Assembly (NCBI RefSeq): GCF_029023725.1
Contig: NZ_CP119075.1
Location: 3,901,501 to 3,965,500, forward strand
Length of the DNA stretch: 64,000 bases
Direction: 5' to 3'
DNA from: Synoicihabitans lomoniglobus
Lineage (GTDB): Bacteria; Verrucomicrobiota; Verrucomicrobiia; Opitutales; Opitutaceae
In this document: positions 17,037 to 25,908 of the stretch, piece after piece
Layout: every line of letters starts with the position of its first letter
Position numbering within the stretch: the first letter of the stretch is position 1
The notes under the pieces: model-generated
Told to the model about the DNA's origin: nothing
Databases searched by the model: none
The model's input: the letters and a program-made list of their open reading frames with translations, nothing else
Program-made: the position numbers and the translations under genes

Positions 17037-18125
17037 GTGAGTAAGCACGCCCCCAGCCTCCAATCCATCGCCGACGCCCTCGGTGTATCCAAAATGTCGG
17101 TATCGCTCGCCCTGCGCGATCACCCTCGCATCCCCGCCGCGACGCGCACGCGCATCAAAAGCGAGGCCACCAAACAGGGCTACAAACCCAACCCCGACGT
17201 CTCCCGCTTCCTCTCCGCCATCCGCAAGGCCAAACCCGGTGACAACGGCCTGCCCCTCGCCTGTATCACCACCGGCGACGCACCTGAGCTGTGGCGCCAG
17301 CAATCACCCACGGAAAACGCCTACTGGATCGGCGCGAGCGAACGCGCCAAACTCTACGGCTACTACGTTGAGGAATTCTGGCTCGAAGAACCGCGCATGA
17401 GCGCTCGCCGGCTCAGTGACATCCTGTGGAACCGCGGCATCAACGGCGTGATCATTCCGCCGGTGTTGCGCGTGTTTTCCGAAGCCAACCGCGAGGTGAG
17501 TCTGGAGTTGAAATGGGAACGGTTCTGCGCCGTCACCATCGGCGACCCCCTCACCTCCCCCGAGCTCAACCGCGTCGTCCACGACCACTACACCTCGATC
17601 GTCACCGCGATGGATCGCCTCATGCAGCTCGGCTACCGCCGCATCGGCCTGTGCCTGCCCGAGCACATGGACCTCACCGTCAACCAACGCTGGCAAGCTG
17701 GCTACCGCGTGTTCCGCGCCAACCATCCGTTGGAGCGCGTCGAACCACTCATCCGCCCCACGCTCGTGGCCGAGGACGTGCGCGCTTGGATCAAGGACAA
17801 CCGCATCGACGCCGTGCTGGCGGCCGGACACCACATGCCGCGCTTCTTCCGTGAATCCGGCATCAACATCGGGGTCGATGTCGGATACGCCGACCTCGAC
17901 GTTTACCCCAAGTCGCCCGAATACCGTGGCGTCAGCGGCATCATGCAGAATTCGGAGATGCTCGGCATGGCCGCGGTCGACATGATTGTCGGCGGCCTGC
18001 AACGCAACCAACTCGGCATCCCCGACGTGCCCTTCGTGACGCAGGTCCGCGGCAGTTGGGTCGACGGCAAGACCACGCCCCCGATTGATTTGCTCGATCG
18101 CAAACCCCCGCGCCGGTCGCGCTGA
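17037..18125 (+). CDS. LacI-family transcriptional regulator
   Basis: A 362-residue regulator with an N-terminal LacI helix-turn-helix (about residues 7-50, 'SLQSIADALGVSKMSVSLALRDHPRIP', then hinge 'YKPN') and a periplasmic-binding-protein-like sensor domain ending near 'FVTQVRGSW'. Start codon is GTG. It is divergent from the HAD-MFS-GH65-GH87 operon and has a matching operator in the shared promoter; the repeat of that operator before the distant TonB receptor supports local control of the whole glucan locus. Likely effector is a glucose disaccharide or its phosphate (inference). Confidence 0.93.
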   Translation: MSKHAPSLQSIADALGVSKMSVSLALRDHPRIPAATRTRIKSEATKQGYKPNPDVSRFLSAIRKAKPGDNGLPLACITTGDAPELWRQQSPTENAYWIGASERAKLYGYYVEEFWLEEPRMSARRLSDILWNRGINGVIIPPVLRVFSEANREVSLELKWERFCAVTIGDPLTSPELNRVVHDHYTSIVTAMDRLMQLGYRRIGLCLPEHMDLTVNQRWQAGYRVFRANHPLERVEPLIRPTLVAEDVRAWIKDNRIDAVLAAGHHMPRFFRESGINIGVDVGYADLDVYPKSPEYRGVSGIMQNSEMLGMAAVDMIVGGLQRNQLGIPDVPFVTQVRGSWVDGKTTPPIDLLDRKPPRRSR

Positions 18126-18223
18126 GTCAGCACTAATACATCGCCCCCGAGGGCGTTAATCCTATGGTGGCGAGCAATTCGCGCGGCCCCCGCACCGCAT
18201 CGTTCAACCGCTTTGCCCCTCTC

Positions 18224-20722
18224 ATGCGCCCCACGATCCTGATTGTCAGCCTGTTAGGAATCGGCCTCGTCGGCACCGCCGGTTTTTACCTCGGCCGCAC
18301 GACCGCCCCGCCCCCTTCGACCCCTGCTGCCCCACCCGCCTTGTTTGCCGATCTAGCCGCGCTGCCGCCGCTCGATGCGACCGACCCCACCGCGCACGTG
18401 CGACCCGACCTCGCGGGACTGAAACCTCCGTTCGACGAGGTGCAACGAGAACTTTCGGCGGCGCTCCAATCCCGTTTCTGGCGCATGAACAAACGCTGGG
18501 AAATCATGCTCAACACCCTCGAACCCGGGGAGATCACAACGTTGCTCGGCACGCTGAAGTCGGCCCCGGAATCGGCCGCCCGATCGATGTTCACCCATGC
18601 CCTGTATTCTCGCTGGGCCGAAATGGAACCTCTGGTCGCCCTGGGCCACGCCAGTGGCGTAGATCCCAGTGACCGTCGCGATCGCGCCATTCGCAGCGTG
18701 TTTTCGGGCTGGGCCTATGCCGATGTCGATGCCCTCCACGCCTGGGCCGAAAATCTTGCGCCCGGCGAGGAGCGGGACCTGGCCATGGATGCCGCTTCGC
18801 TCCACCTGGGCGTCTCTGATCCGGCCGCCGCCTTTGCCCGCGCCCGGGAGACCGGTGCGCTCCAACGCAACCATGGTGTTTCGGGCCAAATTTACGCCGC
18901 CTGGGCCGCGAGCGACCCGTCCGGTGCCGTCGCCGAAATCAGCCGAACCCTCTCCGGCAACGAACGCCGCAGCGCCCTGATGAACATTGTCCATCATTGG
19001 TCGCGGGAAGATCCCACTTCGGCCCTGCAGTGGGCCCATTCGCTTCCGTCACATGAAGCGACTGGTTTTATCACATCAATACTCCACGGCTGGGCCCGGA
19101 CCGACCCGGTCGCTGCGGCCGCAGAGGCTTTAAATCTCTCTGACTTCCAGGCTCGCAACAACGCGGTCGCCAACGTCGCCTCCTCGTGGGCCGAATCCGA
19201 TTTGCCGGCTGCTCTGGCATGGGCCCGCGCCTTGCCCGACGGACAACTTCGCACCAATGCGCTGAACCACCTCGGTTCGGCGCTGGCCAACGAATCCCCC
19301 GAAATCGCCCTCGAAATTCTCGGCGACTTCGACCTGGGGCAACAGCCTCACATGCTTTTCTCGGTCATCAACTCGCTCATGCGCTCGGCCCCGGATCAAG
19401 CGATGGAGTATGTGAAGAACCTGCCGCCAGGTCAGACCCGCAATCAGGCGCTGAACAATGCGATTTCAAACTTGGCCAATAACGACCCCGACGCGGCCCT
19501 GCGCTACCTCGATCAGCTGGAGCCCGGACCAAATCGCGATCAAGTCGAGGCCAACACCATCGGCACCCTTGCATTGCAAGATCCCGAAGCCGCGATCGCC
19601 TATGTGCAGCAGATGCCGTCCGAGGCGGCCCGGCAACGCACGCTCAGCCAGATTGCCTCGCGTCTCGCCCACCAAGATCCGGAACTCGCCGCGATATTCG
19701 CCTCGGCGCTCCCCCCCGGTAACTATCTCGTCAACACCACCCAACAGATCGCCAACGCCTACGCCCAACGCGATCCCGCCGGTGCCATTGCTTGGCTCGC
19801 GACGCTGCCGGACGGCAGTGTTCGCGGCAATGCCACCCAGACCGTGGTCAATCAACTCGCGCGCACGGATCCGCGCGGCGCCCAAGCGCTGGCTGACTCG
19901 CTCCCGGCGGGCAACTTACGCAACAACGCCTACGGCAATATCGTAAACGCCCTCGCCCAATCGAGCCTGCCCGCCGCCATCGATTGGATGAAGCAACTTC
20001 CGCCTGGCGGCGAACGCACCCAAGTCGTCAATAATCTGCTCGGCACATGGGCGCAGTCCGACCCCTTCGGCGCGATCGACTATCTCGTGCAAAACCTGGA
20101 TACCACCGAGCAAACCGCGACCATCGCTCGTATGAGTTACGCCTTTGGACAACTTGGCGTTTCCACGGCTCAGGATCTCATGCAGAAGATTCCGCCGGGG
20201 CCGGCCCGAAATCAGTTCGAAATCAGCCTGGTGCAAAGCATGGCCAATCACTCGCCGCAGTCGGCCGCTGGACTGGCTGCCAACATCAACGATTCCCAAG
20301 CACAGCAACAAGCCATCAACCAGGTCGTGGGCCAATGGGCCAACCATGATCCCCGCGCCGCCGCAACCTGGCTGGGGCAACTCGATTCCGACACCGACAA
20401 CCGCAATGCCTACGGGAATCTTGCGCGCAGCTGGGCCAACGTGGACCCCCAAGGTGCCCAGGATTGGGTATTAACCCTGTCTGACGGTCCCACCCGCGAG
20501 AGCGCGCTCCAAAGCATGTCCAACAGCGCCATGCACCAGAATCCCGCCCAAGCCGCCATTTGGGCCGAACAACTGGCCGATCCAGGTTCCCGGGAATCCA
20601 TGCTCACGAACATTGCCCGATATTGGCTGCAACTCGATACCCAGGCCGCCCGCGCCTGGATCGCCACCAGCGACCTGCCTCCGGACCAAAAGCAACAACT
20701 CTTGACCCCACCTGGCGGCTGA
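18224..20722 (+). CDS. Membrane-anchored tandem-repeat protein (about twenty 32-residue repeats)
   Basis: From ATG 18224 the protein has 832 residues; an upstream ATG at 18164 with a GAGGG 10 bases before it would add 20. One N-terminal membrane helix ('ILIVSLLGIGLVGTAGFYLG') is followed by a Pro/Ala linker and then helical repeats to the end. The repeat unit is close to 32 residues with the pattern A-x-x-D-P-x-x-A-x-x-[WY]-hydrophobic-x-x-L-P-x-G-x-x-R, then a second helix ending in an aliphatic or Trp; for example 'AQRDPAGAIAWLATLPDGS' and 'ARTDPRGAQALADSLPAG'. This predicts an alpha-solenoid exposed to the periplasm. Such repeat proteins are frequent in Verrucomicrobiota, but I know no established function. 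It stands alone between LacI and the GntR gene. Confidence 0.82.
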   Translation: MRPTILIVSLLGIGLVGTAGFYLGRTTAPPPSTPAAPPALFADLAALPPLDATDPTAHVRPDLAGLKPPFDEVQRELSAALQSRFWRMNKRWEIMLNTLEPGEITTLLGTLKSAPESAARSMFTHALYSRWAEMEPLVALGHASGVDPSDRRDRAIRSVFSGWAYADVDALHAWAENLAPGEERDLAMDAASLHLGVSDPAAAFARARETGALQRNHGVSGQIYAAWAASDPSGAVAEISRTLSGNERRSALMNIVHHWSREDPTSALQWAHSLPSHEATGFITSILHGWARTDPVAAAAEALNLSDFQARNNAVANVASSWAESDLPAALAWARALPDGQLRTNALNHLGSALANESPEIALEILGDFDLGQQPHMLFSVINSLMRSAPDQAMEYVKNLPPGQTRNQALNNAISNLANNDPDAALRYLDQLEPGPNRDQVEANTIGTLALQDPEAAIAYVQQMPSEAARQRTLSQIASRLAHQDPELAAIFASALPPGNYLVNTTQQIANAYAQRDPAGAIAWLATLPDGSVRGNATQTVVNQLARTDPRGAQALADSLPAGNLRNNAYGNIVNALAQSSLPAAIDWMKQLPPGGERTQVVNNLLGTWAQSDPFGAIDYLVQNLDTTEQTATIARMSYAFGQLGVSTAQDLMQKIPPGPARNQFEISLVQSMANHSPQSAAGLAANINDSQAQQQAINQVVGQWANHDPRAAATWLGQLDSDTDNRNAYGNLARSWANVDPQGAQDWVLTLSDGPTRESALQSMSNSAMHQNPAQAAIWAEQLADPGSRESMLTNIARYWLQLDTQAARAWIATSDLPPDQKQQLLTPPGG

Positions 20723-20825
20723 CCATGTCACGGGAGATCTCACCGGACCCCGTCGCTGAATTCGGGCAGCAGCACGTCAAACACCTCGGGAGTGAAGTAT
20801 TGACCACTCCCTCTATCTCCGATCC

Positions 20826-20840
20826 AGTGGTCTGACCTCT
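20826..20840. promoter_or_regulatory. Candidate FCD/GntR operator before the glc operon
   Basis: Near-perfect 15-bp inverted repeat AGTGGTC-T-GACCTCT (6 of 7 arm positions pair), matching the TGGT-N3-ACC style of FadR/LldR-type operators. It lies 8 bases before the GntR start codon. Confidence 0.6.
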
Positions 20841-20848
20841 TACCACTT

Positions 20849-21541
20849 GTGACCAAACCTCTGCAACGCACGCCTCTGCCCGAAGCCATCGCCCGGCATC
20901 TGCTCGACGAGTTCGGCACCGCCGAATGGCTGCCGCCCGAACGCCAACTCGCCGCCGATCTCGGCGTGAGTCGCGCCGCCTTGCGCGAAGCCATCAAACG
21001 GCTCGAAAACCAGGGTCTGCTCGAATCACGCCATGGCGTCGGCGTGCGCGTCACCCGCAATTTCAACGCGCCGTTGGGTCAGCTGCTGACCCACGCCGTG
21101 CCTTCCCCCAGCGCCCGCATTCGTCAGTTCGCCGCGGTGCGTGTGCTGGTCGAGCCCGAGATCGCCCGACTCGCCGCCTTGCGAGCCAAACCCGCCGATC
21201 TGGCCCGGCTCCGCCAGAGCCAGGAGCAACTCAAACACGCGGCCGACCTCAACGCCGCCGTCGCCGCCGACCTCGAATTTCACCGCCACCTCGCCACCAT
21301 CGGCGGCAACCAGGTCCTCGCGCTCATGCTCGCATCCATTGCCGATCTCGAGGAGCAGGCCCGCCTCGTATCACTCCGCCGCGTCGGTTTGCCCGACGCC
21401 CACGCCCAACATCAACAGGTGCTCGACGCTGTCGCCGTCGGCGACGCCGAGGCCGCCCGTGACGCCATGCTCCGCCACGTGTCGGCCGCGCAAAACACCC
21501 CACCTCGACGCGCGTCCACCGCGCGCCGCTCCCGCTCATGA
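20849..21541 (+). CDS. GntR-family regulator, FadR/FCD subgroup
   Basis: A 230-residue regulator with winged helix at residues 8-70 ('LPPERQLAADLGVSRAALREAIKRLENQGLLESR') and an all-helical FCD sensor with the metal-site segments 'DLEFHRHLATIGGN' and 'HQQVLDAVAVGDAEAARDAMLRHV'. Start GTG 20849. The stop overlaps the GlcD start (ATGA), so it is the first gene of the operon; LldR/GlcC-type regulators of lactate or glycolate oxidation belong to the same subgroup. Probably self-regulated through the palindrome at 20826-20840. Confidence 0.9.
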   Translation: MTKPLQRTPLPEAIARHLLDEFGTAEWLPPERQLAADLGVSRAALREAIKRLENQGLLESRHGVGVRVTRNFNAPLGQLLTHAVPSPSARIRQFAAVRVLVEPEIARLAALRAKPADLARLRQSQEQLKHAADLNAAVAADLEFHRHLATIGGNQVLALMLASIADLEEQARLVSLRRVGLPDAHAQHQQVLDAVAVGDAEAARDAMLRHVSAAQNTPPRRASTARRSRS

Positions 21542-22926
21542 CTGCTCCTGATGTGCGCCACGCGCTCGGCTCCACGCTGGCCGACGCCGATATTCTCACG
21601 GAAATCGAAGACCTCATTCCCTACGGTTTCGACGGCACGGCGACGCTCAAAGAACGGCCCCTGGCCGTGGTCTTCCCGCGCTCCACCAAGCAGGTCTCCG
21701 CCGTCGTCAAGTGGGCCCGCGAAGCTCGGGTTCCCGTCGTGTCCCGCGGCAACGGCACCGGCCTGTCCGGAGGCAGCGTGCCCGTCGCCGGCGGTCTCGT
21801 GCTGTGCCTCAACCACCTCGACCGCATCGTCGAACTCGATCGCGCGAACCTAACGATACGGGCTCAAGCCGGCGTCGTGACGCAGGACATCTTCGCCGCC
21901 GCCGATGCCGCCGGTTTGTTTTATCCGCCCGATCCTGGCTCGATGAAGATCAGCACCATCGGGGGCAACGTGGCGGAAAATTCCGGGGGTCTGCGCGGAC
22001 TCAAATACGGCGTGACCCGCGACTACGTGCTCGGCATGGAGGTCGTGCTCGCGGACGGATCGATCTGCCGCCTCGGCACCGCCTGCGTCAAAGATGTAGC
22101 GGGATACTCCCTCCGCGACCTCTTCATCGGCAGCGAAGGCACGCTCGGCATCGTGACCGAGGTGCTACTCAAACTCCTGCCTCGACCCACCGCCCGGCGC
22201 ACGCTGCTGGCCACCTTTGCCGCCATGGACGAGGCTGCCGCCACCGTGTCCGCCATCATCGCCGCCGGCATCGTGCCGTGCACGTTGGAGTTTCTCGACC
22301 GCCGCACCATCCAATGCGTTGAGGATTTTGCGCACGTCGGACTGCCCACCGATGCCGAGGCGGTTCTGCTCATCGAGGCCGACGGACACCCGGCCGCTGT
22401 CGACGACGAAGTCGCTCACATTGAAAAACTCTGCCGCGAACACGCCGCCACCACCGTGCGCGTCGCCGCCGATGCCGCGGAGGCCACCCGTCTCGCCACC
22501 GCGCGGCGCAGTGCGTTCAGCGCGCTGGCACGACTGCGTCCGACCACCATTTTGGAAGATGTCACCGTGCCGCGCAGCGAGCTGGCCGCCATGATCCGCG
22601 ACGTCGAAGCGATCGCCTTAAAACACGATGTGCAGATCGCCACCTTCGGCCATTTCGGCGACGGCAACTTGCACCCGACCATTCTCACCGACGAACGTGA
22701 CACCGCCGAAATGCACCGCGTCGAAGCCGCCATCACCGCCATCGTCGAGGCCGCTCTCGCGCGCGGTGGCACCATCACCGGCGAACACGGCGTCGGCCTG
22801 GCGAAAAAACCATTCCTCCGACGTCAACTCGGCGACGCGTCCTACTCCCTTTTGCAGTTGGTCAAACGCAGTTTCGATCCGGATGGCCTGCTCAATCCCG
22901 GCAAGATTTTCGACCTGCCCGCCTAA
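21538..22926 (+). CDS. glcD: FAD-linked 2-hydroxyacid dehydrogenase, GlcD-like
   Basis: A 462-residue flavoprotein. The PCMH FAD-binding fold shows 'VSRGNGTGLSGGSVPVAGG', 'DPGSMKISTIGGNVAENSGG' and 'GSEGTLGIVTEVLLKLLP'; the C-terminal catalytic part has 'FGHFGDGNLHPT' and 'GTITGEHGVGLAKK'. This is the glycolate oxidase GlcD / D-lactate dehydrogenase family, which oxidises a 2-hydroxy acid to the 2-oxo acid and passes electrons to the iron-sulfur partner encoded next. The GlcE subunit found in the three-subunit glycolate oxidase is not present here, so substrate (glycolate or D-lactate) is open. Confidence 0.92.
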   Translation: MTAPDVRHALGSTLADADILTEIEDLIPYGFDGTATLKERPLAVVFPRSTKQVSAVVKWAREARVPVVSRGNGTGLSGGSVPVAGGLVLCLNHLDRIVELDRANLTIRAQAGVVTQDIFAAADAAGLFYPPDPGSMKISTIGGNVAENSGGLRGLKYGVTRDYVLGMEVVLADGSICRLGTACVKDVAGYSLRDLFIGSEGTLGIVTEVLLKLLPRPTARRTLLATFAAMDEAAATVSAIIAAGIVPCTLEFLDRRTIQCVEDFAHVGLPTDAEAVLLIEADGHPAAVDDEVAHIEKLCREHAATTVRVAADAAEATRLATARRSAFSALARLRPTTILEDVTVPRSELAAMIRDVEAIALKHDVQIATFGHFGDGNLHPTILTDERDTAEMHRVEAAITAIVEAALARGGTITGEHGVGLAKKPFLRRQLGDASYSLLQLVKRSFDPDGLLNPGKIFDLPA

Positions 22927-22935
22927 GCTCGCGCC

Positions 22936-24294
22936 ATGTCTCCCACCAGCGCCACACCTTCCGCTCCGTCACCCGCCGTCGATCACGGCCCCACCCGCCA
23001 TTTGGGCGCCATGGATTACTCCGTGCTGCAGCAATGCATGCACTGTGGCATGTGCCTGCCCACCTGCCCCACCTACGTCGAAACCAAGAAGGAACGTCAC
23101 TCTCCCCGCGGACGTATCGCTCTCATGCGAGCCGTCGCCGACGGCGAACTCGCCGTGAGCAAAGCGTTCGGCGAAGAGATGTATTATTGCCTCGGTTGTC
23201 TGGCCTGCACCACCGCCTGCCCGGCCGGGGTCGACTATCCGACATTGTTCGAAGCTGCTCGCGCCGAAGTCGAAGACGCCAAGGTGCTGGATTCCCCGAA
23301 GCGTAACGCCATCCGTGCCACCGTGCTGCGCGGATTGTTCACCCGACCGCGTCTGCTGCGCCTCGTGGGTCGACTGCTGTGGATCTGGCAGGCCAGCGGC
23401 GGCCAAACCCTGTTCCGCCGACTGCGGCTAACCCGCCTGCTGCCGCCGAATCTGCGCCGCCTCGAGCCACAAACCCCGACCATTCGCGCCCGGTTTTCCC
23501 ACCAGCTCATCCAACCCGTCGAATCGTCCGCGAACCCGAAACCCTTGCGCCGCGTCGCCGTGCTCACGGGCTGCGTGCAGGATCTCGCGTTCAGTGAAAT
23601 CAATCGCGCCACGGTCGACGTCCTGCGCGCGAACGGCTGCGAAGTGCACACCCCGCCGGTGCAGCCCTGCTGCGGTTCGCTGCACGGACACAACGGCGAT
23701 CTCGCCACCGCTCGTGATCTCGCCCGCCGCCAGATCGACCTCATCGACCCCGACCGCTTCGACGCCATTATTTCCAACGCCGGCGGCTGCGGTTCCCACC
23801 TGCGCAATTACGATCACCTGCTCGCCGCCGACGACGCCTACGCCGCCAAAGCCGCGACCTGGTCGCGCAAGCTCCGCGACATCCACGAATACCTGGTCGA
23901 AATCAATTTTCGCGCGCCGCTCGCCCCGCCGTCCCCCCAGACCATCACCTACCACGAATCCTGTCACCTCTGCCACGGCCAGAAAGTCAGCGTGCAACCC
24001 CGCGACATTCTGCGCGCCATTCCCGGGGTCGAACTGCGCGAATGCGGCGAGTCGAGTTGGTGCTGTGGCAGCGCGGGCATCTACAACATCACCCAGCCGA
24101 AAACCTCGGGGTGGTTGCAGGATCGCAAGCTCGATCTCCTCACCGCCACCGGCGCGGATATCGTCGCGACCGCCAACCCGGGTTGCCATCTCCAGATCGC
24201 CAACGGCCTGCAAGCCCAAGGCGACGACCACACCACCGTCGAACACCCCATCGTCCTCCTCGCCCGCGCCTACGCCGCGGAAGCAAACGATTGA
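22936..24294 (+). CDS. glcF: Iron-sulfur (Fe-S)/cysteine-rich subunit, GlcF-like
   Basis: A 452-residue electron-transfer partner of the preceding flavoprotein. Two 4Fe-4S motifs, 'CMHCGMCLPTCP' and 'CLGCLACTTACP', are followed by a linker and two CCG domains with 'QPCCGSLHGHNG' and 'SSWCCGSAGIYN'. It starts 10 bases after GlcD and completes a GlcD-GlcF pair. Membrane association through the Fe-S/CCG subunit and electron delivery to quinones are known for the family. Confidence 0.93.
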   Translation: MSPTSATPSAPSPAVDHGPTRHLGAMDYSVLQQCMHCGMCLPTCPTYVETKKERHSPRGRIALMRAVADGELAVSKAFGEEMYYCLGCLACTTACPAGVDYPTLFEAARAEVEDAKVLDSPKRNAIRATVLRGLFTRPRLLRLVGRLLWIWQASGGQTLFRRLRLTRLLPPNLRRLEPQTPTIRARFSHQLIQPVESSANPKPLRRVAVLTGCVQDLAFSEINRATVDVLRANGCEVHTPPVQPCCGSLHGHNGDLATARDLARRQIDLIDPDRFDAIISNAGGCGSHLRNYDHLLAADDAYAAKAATWSRKLRDIHEYLVEINFRAPLAPPSPQTITYHESCHLCHGQKVSVQPRDILRAIPGVELRECGESSWCCGSAGIYNITQPKTSGWLQDRKLDLLTATGADIVATANPGCHLQIANGLQAQGDDHTTVEHPIVLLARAYAAEAND

Positions 24295-24302
24295 AACAAA
24301 TC

Positions 24303-24320
24303 CGCAGTCTTACGACTGCG
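24303..24320 (-). terminator. Weak hairpin between the convergent GlcF and symporter genes
   Basis: 7-bp perfect stem (CGCAGTC/GACTGCG) with a 4-base loop that overlaps the symporter's stop codon; on the minus strand an interrupted T-rich tail follows. It may serve as a terminator, probably a leaky one. Confidence 0.4.
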
Positions 24321-25767
24321 CCGGACGGGACGCGGCGGGCAACACCGCGGTGAGCAACTTCGCCACGACAATCGTCACCACGGCGGACACCCCAGAAACC
24401 CATAGATTGGCCACATCGGAATATGCCACGGCAAAGCCCGCGCCACTACCGACGAACAACCCGGTGATCAGCGCCCCACTACGCACTGCCAGCGGTGCCA
24501 CCGCGCAGACGATGCACCCGAGCAAGGGTCCGAGGAAGATGCCGTAAAACGCATTCATGATGTCGAACAGCGTGCCCATGTCCTCAATCATTCCCGCCAC
24601 GACCGTGGCCAGCACGCCGATCACCGCGCTGGTCAATCGCGCATACCGCAACAACGACCGCGGCGCTACCTTCCCGGAAAACGGATAGAAATCACTCAAC
24701 AACGATCCTGACAGCGCATTGATCCCACTGGTGATGCTGCTCATCGTAGCCGCCAGAATGGCCGCAATCACCACGCCCATGAATCCCGTCGGCAACTGCG
24801 TCGCCACGAAGTAGGGGAAAATCTTGTCGGCGTCCTGTGGCACCGCCGGGTCCGGATGCAGGCTATACCACGTCCCCACCGTCAGGCCCACTGCGGCCAG
24901 CATCGTCAGCACCAGAATCATCGAGAGCATGCTGGTGCCAAACGCCCGCGAGGCCGGCTTTACCCCACCCGCCGCCAAGTAACGTTGCAGCGACATTTGG
25001 TCCGCGGTGAACGTGCTCATGTTCTGTAGGGTCGCCCCGATGGCCATACCCCACACCGTGATCGTCGCGGTGGGGTTCAGCGACCAGTTCAGTTCCAACA
25101 AATCCGTTTCGTTCGTCAGGTAGTTGCCCACTTCTCCCAGCGTCAGCGGCACTTTGAACAACACGTAAAGGATTGTGCTCAGCAGCACCGCAATGATCAG
25201 CAAAAACTGAATCGCATCGGTAATGATCACGCCCCGGATTCCTCCCACTACGGTGTAGGCCGTGCTCACGAGACCGATCACCAGGACCAGAGGCCAAAAC
25301 CACTGATCGCCCAGCTGACAACTCGCCATGACCACGATCACCGGCGCGTAAATCAGCGCCGACATCCAGCACAACCGCAGCAAGACAAACAAGCCCGATG
25401 CCACCAGCCGCGTGGGCACGCCGAAACGGCGTTCAATAATCTCGTAGGGCGTGCCCGGCGACTGCGCCAGATAGCGCGGCAGGAACCAGTAGCGCAGCAC
25501 CACATAGGCCACCGGAAATCCCAACATCGAGGTCAATACCGTCGCTCCGTAGGTGATGACAATGCTCGGATAAGCCACAAAACTCAGGGCGCTGAACACG
25601 GTGGCTCCCAGGCTCAACCCCACCATCAGCGTGCCCAGACTGCCGCCAAAGCCACTCTGGGCCGTGAAGTAGTCATTGATGTCGTTCTGACGCCCGCGGT
25701 AACGCACCCCCACGGCCACGATGACGGCCAAATAAACCAATACGATGATGCTGTCGGTGAAACTCAT
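24310..25767 (-). CDS. Sodium:solute symporter (SSS family)
   Basis: A 485-residue inner-membrane protein with about 13 helices. SSS hallmarks are the N-terminal 'IIVLVYLAVIVAVGVRYRGR', 'DYFTAQSGFGG', 'GGIRGVIITDAIQFLLI' and 'AAILAATMSSITSGINALSGS', the last including the Ser/Thr sodium site. ATG 25767 is chosen because helix 1 starts right after it. Divergent from the first Gfo/Idh/MocA gene. Apart from the MFS protein of the glucan locus it is the only inner-membrane transporter in the window, so it probably imports the sugar or sugar acid used by the 26-56 kb region. Confidence 0.92.
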   Translation of the reverse strand: MSFTDSIIVLVYLAVIVAVGVRYRGRQNDINDYFTAQSGFGGSLGTLMVGLSLGATVFSALSFVAYPSIVITYGATVLTSMLGFPVAYVVLRYWFLPRYLAQSPGTPYEIIERRFGVPTRLVASGLFVLLRLCWMSALIYAPVIVVMASCQLGDQWFWPLVLVIGLVSTAYTVVGGIRGVIITDAIQFLLIIAVLLSTILYVLFKVPLTLGEVGNYLTNETDLLELNWSLNPTATITVWGMAIGATLQNMSTFTADQMSLQRYLAAGGVKPASRAFGTSMLSMILVLTMLAAVGLTVGTWYSLHPDPAVPQDADKIFPYFVATQLPTGFMGVVIAAILAATMSSITSGINALSGSLLSDFYPFSGKVAPRSLLRYARLTSAVIGVLATVVAGMIEDMGTLFDIMNAFYGIFLGPLLGCIVCAVAPLAVRSGALITGLFVGSGAGFAVAYSDVANLWVSGVSAVVTIVVAKLLTAVLPAASRPAQS

Positions 25768-25908
25768 GGGACACAGAAAGGCCGACTCTCGACCCGATCC
25801 CTTGATTCCGCACACCACGACTTCCAATGCAAACCGGGGAAAGTGGTCATTGCTTTTGTCCACCCGGGAAATATCGCTCCCGCCCCCGCTCTCCCGCAGG
25901 TTCGCGAC

